From: Cynocephalus volans
Taxonomy: Eukaryota; Chordata; Mammalia; Dermoptera; Cynocephalidae
Reading direction: 5' to 3'
Assembly: GCF_027409185.1 (NCBI RefSeq)
Contig: NC_084463.1
Span: 155,422,369 to 155,486,368, forward strand
DNA length: 64,000 nucleotides
In this document: in pieces, positions 1-13,144 of the stretch
Layout: every line of letters begins with the position of its first letter
Position numbering within the stretch: position 1 is the first letter of the stretch
Notes under the pieces: generated by a model
Database searches by the model: none
The model's input: only the letters and a program-made list of their open reading frames with translations
What the model was told of the DNA's origin: nothing
Program-made: the position numbers and the translations under genes

Positions 1-975
1 TTTCTTCTTTTCTCATTTGGCATTTATTGCTATAAATTTCCCTCTTAGAACTGCTTTTGCTGTATCTTATGGGTTCTGGTATGTGGTGTTTTTGTTTTCA
101 TTTGTCTCCAGGAATTTTTAAGTTTCCTTCTTGATATCTTCTTTGACCCATTTGTTGTGTAGGAGCATATCATTTAATTTCCACATATTTATAGAGTTTC
201 TGGGGTCCCTCTTGTTGTTGATTTCTAATATTCCATTGTGGTTGAATAAGGTCGTTGATATGATTCTGATTTTTTAGAATGTTGAGACCTGTTTTGTGTC
301 CTAACATAAGGTCTACTCTAGGGAATGTTTCGTGTGCTGCTGTGAAGAATGTGTATTCTGCAGCTGTTGGATGATATGTTCTATAAATGTCTGTTAGTTC
401 AAGTTGGCCTATAGAAAAGATCAATTCTGATGTTCCCTAGTTAACTTTCTGTCTGGATGATCTGTCCTTTGCTGAAAGTGGGGTATTAAAGCAGGCCAGG
501 CTTTTTCCCGCACTTCTGTGGGGCAGGTCGTGTACGTGTCTCTCGTGATAACTCACTAACTCTCTTTTCCCATCAGTTGTGGCCACTTGTTTCTATGGGG
601 GCCCTGAGTGGAATCCTGCTAGCGAATGTTATAGCCTGTGGGCTGTTGTGGTGCGCTCTGAAGCCATTTTCTCCCCTGCAGACTGCAAGCAGGTTTATGT
701 GAAGGGTGCTGCTGCAGCTTCCGGCTTAGATCTGTGTTTGACAGTCAGTAACCCCCTGCATACGAGTATGGCTCAGAAAAGTAGGTGCTGTCCCTACACC
801 CTCTCACCTTTGCCTCTCCCATCTTCATGAACTCTGCAGATCTTTCCTCCTCTTCCCCCATCTCTGGTGGTTACAGGTTGGCAGTCTTTGCTTTTTAATA
901 GTTGTCAATTGGTTACTTGGAAAGCGTGATGCTGGGAATTATCTATTCTGCCATCTTGAAGACGTCATTCCTGGG
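1..975 (-). mobile_element. L1 remnant, endonuclease part plus 5' region, reversed
   Basis: Read on the minus strand, positions 424-170 encode an L1 ORF2 endonuclease segment (DIYRTYHP, then LGHKTGLN). Upstream of it on that strand, from about 490 to 970, is a more GC-rich stretch that looks like an L1 5' region rather than ORF1. The copy has therefore lost ORF1 and is cut off at the window edge. Dead element. Confidence 0.75.
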
Positions 976-2198
976 GAGTCTCAGTGTGTATTTACTAAAA
1001 CCAAAAGCATTCTCTTATGTAATCACAGTGCAATTACCAAAATTAGGAAGTTAAAAACCATACAGTATTATAATATAATCTATCAACCTATTTACATGTC
1101 CCCAGTTTTCACAATGATGGCCTTAATGGCAAAAGAAAAAAAGCTGGTTCAGGACTTAATCCAGAGTCACATGTTGCATTTAGTTGCCATGGTTCTTTAA
1201 AATCTTCAGTCTGGATTAGATCTTAATATTTTTTGTGTATAGGCCATTCAGCTTGTAGAATGTTTCTCTATTTGGGCTTGTCTAATATTTTCTCATCAGT
1301 AGCTCCATGTTCTGCATTTTTGGCTGAAATACCCAGAAGTGATGATGTGTCCTCCATGCATTTTCTCAAGAGGTACATGATGTTTATTTGCCACATTACA
1401 GTATCCTTTGGTTAGGATGGTGCCTGCCATGTTGTAAAGTTATTTGTTATTCATCGTAAAGTTATTTATCAGAGGTGAAAAATAGTATTTTGTTGGGAGA
1501 CTGTTTAAATATCCTCTTTATCAAATTTTCAGTACTTTTAGCATCCATTGTTTTTTTTTTTTGTCTCAAGTAATTATTAATGTGTCTGCAAATATTGATA
1601 TTTTTAATTGATCATTCCTTCCATTAGTTGGCATTCTCAGGTAAGTTAGAACTCACCTTTACCACTCTCCATTTTCTCTGATGCATCTGTATTCGTACAC
1701 ATTTTTCTCTGGTTAGTATGTGTAGTATGTCTACCTTTTTCCATTGGTTGACATTCATATTTTTCTGAATTCATGTTTTCCGACTTCATATTTTAAGTGT
1801 GACCATTTCCTCCAGAGAGTTTGCTTCTACTTCTCCCTAACTTCTTTCTGCTTTGGGACTACTGCAGCCTCTTGATGGTCTGGCTTGGAGTAGGAGTGCC
1901 AGATTGAGCTTCCTTACCTGCTGTTGTGAGTTTTAATATTTACACAGGACTTTGGCTGGAGCAATTGGACCTAGAGAAACTTCTCCCTTGCTGACTTCTT
2001 TCTTGCTCAATTTCCTGCTGCCTAGACCCTGGTCCTCTTACCTTGCTGCTTTGCTTCTGATTCTCTTTATGGTCTCTCTTAGGTCTAAGATATAGTTTTC
2101 TCTATGTAGATAAAGAAGACAGTTTATAGTTTCCTTGTAAAATTCTGAGTTGTTTCTTAGGACACAAGTGTATTGACATGTTCTCTTCGGATTTTCAG
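976..2198. other. No exon recognised; upstream part or intron 1 of gene D
   Basis: AT-rich sequence. About 1140-1660 resembles an old L1 3' end. I looked for a signal-peptide exon ending in phase 1 for gene D and found none that stays open, so exon 1 lies here undetected or left of the window. Confidence 0.4.
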
Positions 2199-5100
2199 CC
2201 CTTCAGGTACAATGTAGTCTCAACTGGCTCCACGTCAAACTTAAAGCACCAGTAATTGGTGATTGGTATTTGCTTTCCGATGAGGTGTTTTTGGGACATG
2301 GATGTCCTGTAACCAACGTGTGGCAAGATTTATATATGTTTATATACCCTACAAGTGACTGTGGCATCCAATCTTGGGTAAGAGCAATTGCTATTTTAGC
2401 TGGTTGAGTCATTTAGGCACACTTTATCAGTCGCAGAAACCAGTCAGAGATGGTTTTGTAGCAAGGCTAGTCTGAGTTTTACAAATGTTTTTATTCAGAA
2501 CATGGGGAATCAACATATAATATCAGTTGCATGCTTATCAGTCAGAGAATTATACCTCTTAAGCAGATTGAGAGGGGTTGGCAAACTTTTTCCTGTAGAG
2601 GACTCCATAGTACGTATTTTATGCTTTACAGAACATATGGTCTCTGTTGCAACTACTCACCTCTGCCTTTATAGCATGAAAGCAGACATACATAGTATGT
2701 AAATAGATGAGTGTGACCACATTTGTTCTGATTAACTTTGTTTACCAAAACAGGTGGTGGGCTGGATTTGGCCGTTGGGCTGTAGTTTGCTGAACCCTGC
2801 TCCTGGGGATGCTGAGTTACATTGAATGCAGAACTCGCTCTGAATTGTTGACAGTTGTATAGGGAATATAGTTTTAATTTTTTTAACAAGATAACAGCTC
2901 ATCAAGTGATTTTAAATTCAATTTTTTATTTTTTTTATTTTTTTAGCAACAAAAGATTTCAATTGGCTTTATTGTGATTCTAGAATTGGGCAACATTTTA
3001 TCCCATAACATAGAATTGTGTTCCAATGAGTTGAGCAAAAGAGGTTGATTATATAGACAGAAAAAGGGCTAAAAAGCAGAAACAAAAGAACAAAGAGTGG
3101 ATTGTTCATTTTAAAGTTACTTTCCTTTTAAGGTGGGAAGATTGTACCCCATAAACATGTACAATTATAATGTGTCAATTAAATATATTTTAAAAACTCC
3201 AATAGGCATTATAATGAGGTTTCCTCTACTTTAATCCTTACAAAAAAGAAGTCGCCTGAAATACCCAAATGTTAAATTCAATTTGATTCTTGTAATTGTA
3301 GAAGCGAAGTCAGTTTTCCACTAGGGAAAAGGGAAGGGGCAATATGCAACCTTCTGTGAAGAATATCATCTCTTATCTTGTTCACCCTTTCTTTGAGTTC
3401 ATGCTATTTTCTCAGGAGTTGGAATGAGGGAACTACGGTTTACAAGACTTCTATGTGATCCTCATATAGAATTCTCCAAATATACATCCATACTTGTCAA
3501 ACTCTGAAGCCCAGTTGAGGTGTGGGCATTGGTTTTTTTTTTTTTTTTTCTTTTTAAAATCATGTTCTCTCGTTTGTCTCCTGACTTTTACATGCAAAAA
3601 AACTGATATTTTCCTAAACTGAACTATAATATTCTGCCTTTACCCCAAATAAAATGTAAGAAAAATTAAGTGACTTGATTTTAGAAGTCAAGGACTTTCC
3701 TTTTTATTAGGCAATGAGAGAGAACACAGAGAGCTGCTATATACAATTATTATTAAACTGAGCCTATTTCTAAGTAACGGTATCATGGGGAGTTTATTCA
3801 TCTATGTATTTTCCAGCACTTTAGAATTAGCATACCTTCTATAAAGAAAGCACAATTTAAAAAATACATTATGGTTTATTTTAGAATGAGATAATATTTA
3901 TTAAGTAGCCAAAGGAAATCTAGGACCCAATACCTCATAGAAAATAAAATATTTCAATGTATTTATTTTACAAAGCATTTCATTAACCGTTAACTATCTT
4001 AATTCAATCTGCTTTCAGTCTAATTGTAAATATTATTTATATTGACATGCTAATACCTTTATAAATTTTGTTTAATACAATGCTGTGAGTCTGGTATTAC
4101 TCCATTTTCAGAAGGAAAACCATGGCTTTTGGGAAGACAGAAAAATAGTAAAATATTTAGGGAAAACCCAAAATTTAAAACAGATAAACATAATTGTAAA
4201 ATAAATGGCTTAACTTCTTTTTAAGTAATGGTTTTTGATGAATTATGTTGTATCTTAGAAGGAATAAATTCAGATTCAGTTACAACTTACTAGGGCTCCT
4301 GTGTTATATGTAGTATGCCAGGTTTAATAGATCATATGTTTTAATTTTTTATTTTAGAAATTATTTTATATAATTTTTGACCTGTTAATTGTACATATTT
4401 ATGGTGTACAGAGGTATTTCAATACATACATACAATGTATGATAATCAAATCAAGGTATTAACATTTCATAATGGCAAAAATTTATCATTTCTTTGTGAA
4501 ATCATCCATTTTTTTAAAAACAGATTTTCTATGTGGGTATAGATATGCCCTTCTGTTCATTTCTACCTAAAGTTTGTCCTCTTAAAGGGACTTTGAATGC
4601 TTTCCTGATTTCTGTAAAAATTTGTTTAAGCATCATATGATTGATACATCTACTTTAAACTTATTTTTGAACCCTCAGGTTTTAAGACGGAAGGTTATTT
4701 TTAAAACGTCACTAACGTTAATCTCAAGAACGTTACCAAGGCGAGGCTATCTTCCTATCTCCTGTGTTGTGCAGCAAGACAAATTCTCATCACAAATTGC
4801 AGCGTCATTTATTGATCCAAGGTACCTGTGTTCAGACAGAATATTTGAAATGTCATCCTGGAGAGCTCTCGCTAACAAACATGCTACTTTCTGTTTTAAA
4901 ATTTGCCATCGTACCTTTTCATTGAGTCTTTTTTAAAAAAATATTTATTGGTTATGAATATTCATGAGATACAAAGCTGATTGTCCTTTCTCGTGCCCAA
5001 GATGTGAAGGCTATATTCATATCATACAGTTTTGAAAGTAAGATATGAAGTCCTGAATATGACTAGATGCTTTTGAGTCAATATTCTGTGTTGTTTAATA

Positions 5101-7011
5101 GAACAAAAATTTGTCTCTGCAGATATTAGGAGATCCCTACTACCCTTAGACAAATGGGAAGATCATTATTCATGTGTTATTAATTCTTTTAATACTCTAT
5201 TGATCTCAGGATCAGGAGTGTCATTCATTTCTGTATTCCATATTTTCTCTATCCTATTTTCCATAGCAAAGACTACATGAACATATTAGGGTTTACAACT
5301 GGGTCAGCAAGAAGAAAAAATGTTTAGGGATGAATCCTACCAGCTCCTAAGGACAGGTGTTTTATATGCATTCAAGATCACAACATGAAACTCTTATTAG
5401 AGTATTTGGTAATTTGGGTAACTCTTTTGATAGGCCTAATTTCATCAAGTTCTTATATACCAACCACCATTTTAATCAAGTTATAACATACCTTGTTTGT
5501 TAACAAGTGTTCTTGAAGCAACCTTTCCATAAAGGTTTTCAGATTTAAATAGTATGCCAAGAACCTATCATCTCATTGTGGTGTCTGAAAGACAGTAGGG
5601 CACAGTGGCCCTGTTGCTTAAAAATTGAAAAAAGTCTGGTGTTAAAGCAGGGAATAGCAATGATAGCTTAGCCTCCAGTATGATAACATTGAGGGCTAAA
5701 CGGACATTTAAACACGTGTCTTATCTCTTGTTTGCTTTTCTTCCCTCTTTAGGCAGGCCCTAGCGTTGGCTTCTCCAGCTTACCAAGACTACTCCCTAAG
5801 CAATGCCAAATGCCTGAAATTGTGTCTTTATACCCCAGTGCTTAAATATTTTTCTCTACCCGCCAAGACTGATGAAGTCAAGGTACTTAGAATACCAGTT
5901 TCTTTATATTGTTCAAGTGTGTTCTGAAATAGGAAACAGCAAGTTTTCAGAAAAAAAAATCACAAATACCTGTTGATAGAAAATTTACTTACTAGCATCC
6001 AGTTGAGGAATGGAAGATTTTTGCATGACTATGTTTGCTAGTGAATGGGTCTTAATGATATTATCTCGCTCACCTTATACTAGGTGAGGCTTCCTATTAG
6101 GAGTTGCTTGAGGCCGGCCCGTGGCTCACTCGGGAGAGTGCAGTTCTGATAACACCAAGGCCACGGGTTCGGATCCTATATAGGGATGGCCGGTTGGCTC
6201 ACTGGGTGAGCGTGGTGCTGACAACACCAAGTCAAGGGTTAAGATCCCCTTACCGGTCATCTTTAAAAAAAAAAAAAAAAAGTTGCTTGGGCAACATGTA
6301 ATAGACATCAACACTGAAATTACAGTCCTTGTGAAGTATTTTTTTATTTCAACATTCATAGAGATCTATATAGTAATGAGAAATATTTTATTGTTAATGT
6401 CAAGGCCAAAGATTACTAAGCAATCAGTGGAGATGTGAATTTAGCATTTTCTTGGTTAGAAAGAAGTTCTCTTTCTTAAAATCAAACCCTTGCAGAGAAA
6501 TGTTTCTTTCTCATGGGATTTTCCCACTGAGTGAGCAGCAAAAGGGAAATTATGAAAATTTTGTTATAGGGCTAAGACTTTTTGAGATGTGGTGTCAGTG
6601 AAGGAAAAGGGATTTGTTCTAAAGAGATTATTTTTAAAACTACGATTTGAGATAAAACCATTTCCTATAGGAAATTAAATTGTTGCCCCTATTTTGATAC
6701 ATAGTACCTAGAAAGATGCAAAAAAAAAAAAAAAAAAAAAAACTCAACCACAAAATTTAAGCATTTATAGCACTTGATGTAATGTCCTCTTGTGGGTTAG
6801 CTCAAAGCTACAAACCATTTTCTCCTCCTTTTTATCCCAATAACAAAAAAGTTTCTTTCAATCGGATAATCTCATCATTGTAACATAAAAGCTATTTATT
6901 CTTCCTTTTTTTTCCTTCTTATAGGAAGTACCTGAGATTGGATCTTTGCACATCCTATGCCCCATTTTCTCCTTAACAGGAAATGGAAGTGGGTTGTATA
7001 ATATGATGTAA
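2199..7011 (+). CDS. Gene D: PLAC1/OOSP-family secreted protein, exons 2-5 (5' incomplete)
   Basis: Four exons join in one open frame: 2199-2377, 4679-4821, 5753-5882 and 6925-7011, with a TAA stop at 7009-7011. Exon 2 is exactly 179 nt, as in genes B and C, and carries the family signature: CSLNW, then EVFLGHGCP, then the YPTSDCGIQ motif. Exon 3 has the matching later cysteine in LPISC, at the same codon number (29) as in B and C. It runs 45 nt past the usual exon end to a donor at 4822 and keeps the phase. Exons 4 and 5 follow strong pyrimidine-rich acceptors and stay open; exon 4 holds a KCLKLC pair, and exon 5 a possible N-glycosylation site (NGS). An AATAAA lies 126 nt after the stop. 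The family proteins are secreted, with a ZP-N-like fold. Exon 1 with the signal peptide is not found. Exons 2 and 3 are firm; 4 and 5 rest on phase, splice sites and open frame. An OOSP identity is likely; which member is unknown. Confidence 0.75.
2572..2802 (+). mobile_element. Old non-autonomous DNA transposon (hAT-like), intron 2 of D
   Basis: Begins GGTTGGCAAAC and ends near a GTAGTTTGCTGAACCC stretch, with internal ATGGTCTCTGTTGCAACTAC. This is a common mammalian dispersed repeat; relatives in the opposite orientation lie in duplicons A, B and C. The class assignment is from memory of the repeat type. Confidence 0.5.
2803..4678. other. Intron 2 of gene D, no further gene
   Basis: AT-rich intron. 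About 4340-4500 resembles an L1 3' end (GTACATATTTATGGTGTACA). Nothing else recognised. Confidence 0.5.
6111..6280 (+). mobile_element. tRNA-Ile-like dimeric SINE in intron 4 of gene D
   Basis: Two related tRNA-like halves (GGCCGGCCCGTGGCTCACTC and GGCCGGTTGGCTCACTGGG) are followed by a poly(A) tail. The insertion is flanked by the 9-bp target duplication AGTTGCTTG at 6102-6110 and 6281-6289, so it is a clean retroposition. The element is a lineage marker; it looks like SINEs of colugos or rhinolophoid bats, which I cannot separate here. Confidence 0.85.
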
Positions 7012-7136
7012 AGAGGAATTGCAGCTGCCTGGGGACCAAGGAAAAAATATGCCCAAGCTGTAAGAAATCTTCTGAAGATGGCCGAGTTCTTACTGATACC
7101 AAATGTTTTTAAATGTTTTTATTAACCTGCAATTTT

Positions 7137-7142
7137 AATAAA
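7137..7142 (+). promoter_or_regulatory. Poly(A) signal AATAAA of gene D
   Basis: Canonical hexamer 126 nt after the predicted stop codon. It supports exon 5 as the last exon. Confidence 0.6.
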
Positions 7143-7924
7143 ATGGATATTTCCCTTTTTATTACTCCTTTTGATAAGGGAGTTTTTATTATAATAGCAT
7201 CAAATTAAAAAAATGCTTTTTCTTTTGCTATTGGAAATTTACACTCATTGTGTGCTTTTACTGTTTTGAGTATTTCTCTTTGCCTCAATCCTCAGCTGTA
7301 ACGTGGGGATAATAGTACCCACTTGTGTTATTAAAGTTGACTACATGACTTAACTAGGTGACAGTTAGGTTCTGGAATGGCCTCTGGAGCTGACTTTACA
7401 TGTTTATTTTCCTCCTGGACTACAACTTGAAGTTAGTGCTCTGTTTTCTAGGTTTGCTGCAGGCATGGGAAATGATTTTATTTGTTCTCTTCTGAATGTT
7501 TTTTGGAGAATGCAAGGAGATAGTCAGGTCTAGGCAACTGTCATTATCCTCTTAGAATCTGAAAGTTAATGTTTGTTAAGCCGTACTTAGTTGTAAAACA
7601 TAATCAAAATTTCCATACTTTCACTATAAATATAAAAACATTATGAACAATAAAAAAGTCTCAATGACACCACAGGGAAAGCTGTGGTTAATATTTTGCT
7701 ATGTTATTTGACATAGTTAAACTACTATATCAAGAGATTTGGATTTTTTACTAATGATCACTGAATGGCTGCAGTAGTCTTCTTTGCAATCTTAGATATC
7801 CTTATTAAAACAAACAACAATAAACTGTGTTGATGATTTGGGTCTTCACTCTATTTCCACTATTTATCAGAAAATAGGTTAGTTCCATGGGTTTAGATGG
7901 AAAACACACTTCATTTAGTTGCAA
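7143..7924. other. Intergenic, nothing recognised
   Basis: AT-rich unique-looking sequence without open frames or clear repeats. Confidence 0.4.
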
Positions 7925-9165
7925 CTCTTTTTTTTAAATTTATTTTTTGAATTGAAACATAGATTATACATATTTATGGGGCAGAGTTGGCTATCGGTAT
8001 TTGTGTACAGTATGTGATGATCAAATCAATATTATTAGCATGTTCATCATTACAAATTGTAATTCTTCGTGTCCCTTAATTACTCCATAACTCCCCTCCC
8101 CGCTTCCCACCTCTACTAACTGTAGGTTTGTTCTTTCCTCTGAAAGTTCAACATTTTATTGTGGTTTTTCTTATTCTTTTTCTTTGCTCCCACTTATGAA
8201 TGAGGATATGTGGTATTTTTCTATCTGAACCTGGCTTATTTCACTTAATATGCTTTTCTCTAAGTTCATCCGTGTTACTACAAATGGTAGAATTTCATTC
8301 TTTTTTATGGCTGTGTGGTATACCATGGTGTATATATACCACATTTTCCTTATCCAGTTGCCCATTGATGGATATTTAAGTTGGTTCCATATCTTGGCTA
8401 TTGTAAATACAGCTGTGGTGAACATGGGAGTGCAGGTATCCTTGTGACATGATGATTTCCATTCCTTTGGGTATATATCCAGACGTGAGATTACTGGATC
8501 ATATGGCAGTTCTATCTGTAGTTGTTTGAGAAACCTCCATACTGTTTTCTATAATGGCTGTGCTAGTTTACAGTTGCACCAACAGTGCAAAAGTGTTTCC
8601 CTTTCCCTGCATCCTCAACAGCATTTGTTGTTCTCAGTCTTTTTGATAAAGCCAGTCTAGCTGAGGTGAGATATCTCAATGTCATTTTGATTTGCATTTC
8701 CTGATGCTTAGTGATGAGCATTTTTCATGTACCTTTTGGCCATTTGTATGTCTTCATTTGAAAAATGTCTATCCAGTTCCTTTGCCCATTTTAAATTGTA
8801 TTATTTGTTAGAATGAAGTCGTTTGAGTTCCTTGTATATTCTGGGTATTAATGCTTTGTCAGATGCATAGTTTGCAAACATTTTCTCCCATTCTGTAGGT
8901 TGTCTTTTCACTCTGTTGATTATATCCTTTGCTGTACAGAAGGTTTTTAGTTTGATATAATCCCACTTGTTTGTTTTTTCTTTTGCTGCTTGTGCTTTTG
9001 GGGTGTTATTCATAAAGTCTTTTCTCAGTCCTATATCCTGAAGTGTTTCCCCTATGTTTTCTTCTGGGAGTTTTATAGTTTCAGGTCTTATACTTAAGTC
9101 TTTGATTCATTTTAAGTTGATCTTGATATATGTGAGAGGTATGGGACATTTTTCATATTAAAAAA
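7925..9165 (-). mobile_element. L1 3' end and ORF2 C-terminus, reversed
   Basis: Antisense reading gives the ORF2 C-terminal part ([20 protein letters not shown] at 8400-8310) and, further upstream on the minus strand, [14 protein letters not shown] near 8950. The low-coordinate end is the L1 3' UTR. Many stops; dead. Confidence 0.8.
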
Positions 9166-9344
9166 ATACATATTTTTATAATTATGAATAGATAGCTATT
9201 TAACATTGTGTTTTTAAATTTAAAACATATTGATGAGCACTTTGGTTAATAAGGCACAGCTATCAGAAAAAGTAAAAAAGCTAATTTTACTTATATGGTC
9301 AATTATAAAATGTGTTACACTTTAAGAGTTTATCAGTTTACTTC

Positions 9345-9800
9345 AGTGTATCAGTTATCCTGATACCTAGTGGCTTAAAACAATAGCTATTTATATTTCT
9401 CATAATTCTGTAGGCTGGCTGGACCTTTCTTCTGATTACACCCAGGTTCAGTCAATGGCTGCATTCAGCTGGAGGACTGGTTGGGATGGAAGGTCCAAGA
9501 TGGTCTCACTCACATGGCTGGTGCTGGCTGCCACCTGGGGCCCTCAGTTCTGCCCTTGCCCTTTCATCCTCCCATTGGTTCAATTGGTTTCATTAAGTAG
9601 TTATTTCAGGACAGCATTCCAACAAGGTGAAGGCAGAAGCGGTGAGACTTGTTGAGTACTCTGCTCTGCGACCCACACATCATTACCACCACATTTTAGT
9701 GGTCGAAGCAAGTCTCAGGTCAGCCCAAATTTAAGTGGTTAGAGAAATAGATTTTACCTCTGCATGGGAGTGGCAAAGTCCCATTGCGTACTGGAACTTT
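9345..9800. mobile_element. Old dispersed repeat (DNA-transposon-like)
   Basis: The stretch around CAGTTATCCTGATACCTAGT and GTGGCTTAAAACAATAGCTA is a familiar old mammalian repeat. Exact family not resolved. The open frame at 9455-9655 lies wholly inside it and is not a gene. Confidence 0.45.
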
Positions 9801-11509
9801 GCAGTATGAAGAAGAAAATGTAGTTAATAAGCAATCTCTATCACACAAGGAAGAAAGACTTAGGGATTATTAACTTATGAAACATTTCCTCAAATTTGAG
9901 TATTTTAAAAGTTATTTGTGGGTTAATATGTGTTCTGTCTTTTCACACCTAATTTTATTTAAAATATTGACTCAGTTTTAAACAAAACCCATCACAACAT
10001 TTGAAATAAACCCAGGAAGTTCTCTGTCAAAGCAGATCCTCAGCTAGCCTTACCTTTATTAATTTAAAAGAAAAGTGAAATGTATAATTGTCAGAATGTT
10101 TCTATTTAATTCTCTGTGACAAAGACATCTATCGACCATTCTATATGCAAGTGAGTTATATTCCCTTCCAGATAGGGAGGCTAAATGCTACCACTGGCCA
10201 ATGACCTGTGAGCTAAAGTACCGTGAGGCACTTCCTGGCTAATGCACAAAAGAGTGAGTGTAGGAAGGTAGAGCCTCCATTTGACTGGGGCCCTGGTGAC
10301 TGTATGGAGCACAGCCCCCTGATCACTTGTTCATGGTACATTTCAACACAAGAAATATTTCAAGCCACTGAAATTTTGTCCTTAACATATTACCTGAGTG
10401 TAAACTAGCCTGTCCAGACTACCATATATCTTTAATAAATAATCTCTAGGCACCTAAAACAAAGGATTACTAAGGTTGCTTCAGATTTGTAAGGACAACA
10501 GAATCTATGATCTCATGAAAGACATTACTTATTACATAGACAGAATTGATGGAGTTACACGGGTGCAGGGAAAGCTGTGGCTGAGAAAAGAGTGTTTAAG
10601 ATACTGATTTAATAAGTGACTAGATATTTGATTCACAGAATGTAGCAGGATTTTCTATCCTTGGATAGCCACAGAAAGTTGGTGGCTCAGGTGGGCCAGA
10701 TCTCTATATGTATTGGTTATTTTTAGAATGAGATTGTCTAACATCTAGATTTTTCTGGAACTCTCGAAATATCAGGATAGGGAATATTACATAAATAAGT
10801 AGAACATGTGGGATTATAGCAATAGTGGTGACTAAGTTATGTAGTATTGTTTAGATTTAAATATTCAATAACCTGGTTGTGAAGTTTAATTATTAATATT
10901 TCTTAAAATATGATTATAAAGTCGCAGTTTCAGAAAAATCTTGAATTATGGATGACTTGAAACATTTGGGGTGGAAAGCTGGAGGGGAAGTTAAATGCCT
11001 TGCTGATACATGCTGTAAAGAGACAGTGGGGTGGTAGTGAATGGGAGTGCTGTTATATATATGTGATAGCATGGAAGGAGGGGTTCTCTGATTGGGTGAC
11101 TCCAGAAAAGGGGACCAAAAGAAGTGAGTGAGTTAACTATGGGAAGAGCATTCCAGATAGAAAAAATGGTAAGGCCAAAGGCGTTTATTGGAGCATGCTT
11201 GAGGTGCTTAAGAAACTTCAAAGACACTATTGGAAGTTTTATGTGTGTGGTGGTGGCGGGGAGGAGACTGCAGAAGATAAAGTCGAAGAGGTTAGTGCAA
11301 GGCCAGACTGTGAAGAGTTCAATAGATCATTGTAAGTAATGTTGGCTTTTACTCCAATTATTTAAATTTTTAAAGGGATTTGAATCAGGGAGTTACACAA
11401 TGTAATTTACATTTTGAAAGAATTACTTTGATTCCTGTGTCAGGGACTAGACTGTAGGAAGATTAAAGTCAATGCAGGAAAACTATGCAGGAGGTGAGAG
11501 AGATTGCCG
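9801..11509. other. Intergenic with old repeat remains
   Basis: About 10100-10430 ends in an LTR-like tail (CAAGCCACTGAAATTTTGTC) of the MaLR type. About 11000-11500 resembles an old mammalian repeat. No gene evidence. Confidence 0.4.
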
Positions 11510-11790
11510 TTTTTTTTTTTTCTCTTTGCGAAATAACCTAGTGATATTTAGGTTTAGTATTTTGTTTTTGTTTTTTCTTCAGTTATTCTTTTAGGGTAGG
11601 TCTGTTGGCAACAAATTCTCTTACTTGTCAACTGAGAATGTCTTGATTTCCCCTTCATTTCTGAAGACATTTTTGCTGGCTATAGAATTCTGGTTGACTG
11701 TTCTTTTCTTTTGCAGCTAATAAGTTTTGTTCCAATTGCTTCTGGCCTCCATGGTTTCTGATGAGAATTCCAATTGTTCAAATTACTTTT
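11510..11790 (-). mobile_element. L1 5'-part fragment, reversed
   Basis: Contains TTTTGCTGGCTATAGAATTC and TGGTTTCTGATGAGAATTCC, typical of antisense L1 sequence. Confidence 0.6.
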
Positions 11791-12379
11791 AACCTATATG
11801 TAAACTGTTGCTTCTCTATGACTGCTTTCTTTAAAGGCTGAAGATACAGAAAACTGGGAGTGTAAAGTGAAGAGTTTCTACATTAACAGTACCTAACCAA
11901 CCTTTTTAAAGGCTCTTGAAATTTGGCTTGGTTCTTAATTTTCTTTGTTGCCAACTATGTTTTTATGCCAATTCAGGAAAGACCCCTTTAAAAATTATGA
12001 TTTGGTTATGAGAACTCATTCACCAGATTTTAGTTAATATTTTTCTATCCACCATGGGTTGCGGTAAGCTGTAGATTTTGAGGTTATCTGAAGAAATAAC
12101 CCAGTTCCTGCCCTGAAGGTATTGTCAATTATGGGAAATGTCTCTATTTCTGGCTTATCGTATGCTTCTCAGGTCCTCAATTTTTTTGTTGGTTTTTTCA
12201 TTAACAATAATTCTTTAATAACATCTAATGTCCATTCCATGTTAAATTTCCTGGATAATTGAAGCATGGTTTTTAATAGTTTGTTTGAATCAAGATCCAA
12301 ATAAGTTCACAAATTGATTTAATTGATATATACCTTAAGTTTCAATCTATAATAGCCAGCTCTCCTCTTACTTTTTCTC
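11791..12379. other. Intergenic, nothing recognised
   Basis: AT-rich; no open frame, RNA gene or clear repeat seen. Confidence 0.35.
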
Positions 12380-13135
12380 CCACTTTTTTTTTTTTTTGGC
12401 TTGTGTTTCCTTTTACTTTTAAAATTTTTGTTTATTATTAGCATGTTAATTCTTACAAATCGTGATCCTTCTTTATGCCCTTTGCCTGACCTATCACTAC
12501 CCAAACCCCCTCCCTCCCTCCCTCCATCTCTAGCATCTTTAGGTTTGTTCTCTCCTGAAAGTTCAACATATTGTTGTGGGTTTTTCTTTCTTTCCTTCAT
12601 TCCTTTCTTCTATCCTCCTTCCCTACCCTCTCCCTTCCCTCCTAGCAGCCAGTTATGAGTGAGCACTTGTGGTGTTTCTGTTTCTTTGTCTGGCTTATTT
12701 CACTTAATTTTCTCCAGACTCATCCATGTTGTTGCAAATGGCAGAATTTCATTCTTTTTTATGGCTGAATAGTATTACATCATATATATACTGCATTTCC
12801 TTTATCCAGTTGTCTGTCTGTGGATACTTAGGTTGATTCCAGATTTTGGCTATTACAAGTAGAGCTGCAACAAACATGGGAGTTCAGGTATCCCTTTGAC
12901 ATGATGATTTCCATTCCTTTGGACATATACCAAGAAATCCAGGATGCTTCTACATTTGTTTGTTTGTTTTTAATTCAATTTTTTTTATATTTATTTTTGT
13001 GGGGTACAGTGTGTTGTTTAGATACATGCATACCTTGCACAATGATTTGCTTGGGGTAGATAGCATAGTTTCGTCCCCATTAACTTACCTCTTATCTTCC
13101 CCCCCACCACACCCCACTCCTTCTGGCCTCTGGTA
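12380..13135 (-). mobile_element. Two adjoining L1 3'-end fragments, reversed
   Basis: 12380-12930 has the L1 ORF2 end and 3' UTR with pyrimidine-rich tracts (12490-12650). 12960-13135 is a second 3' UTR piece with GTGGGGTACAGTGTGTTG. Confidence 0.7.
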
Positions 13136-13144
13136 ACTGTTATT

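Noticed and set aside
1233..1415. Possible signal-peptide exon of gene D (MFLYLGLSNIFSS)
   Set aside because: It belongs to an old L1-like 3' end, no donor in the needed phase follows, and it resembles nothing in B or C.
1641..1646. Good splice donor (CAG|GTAAGT) upstream of exon 2 of D
   Set aside because: The reading before it has a stop two codons after an ATG-containing stretch ends, and the sequence is repeat-derived.
6111..6280. tRNA-Ile-like sequence as a tRNA gene
   Set aside because: Dimeric, with poly(A) tail and target duplication, so a SINE. The same holds for 30121 and 34716.
9455..9655. 66-codon plus-strand frame
   Set aside because: Lies in an old dispersed repeat; no codon pattern or motif of a gene.
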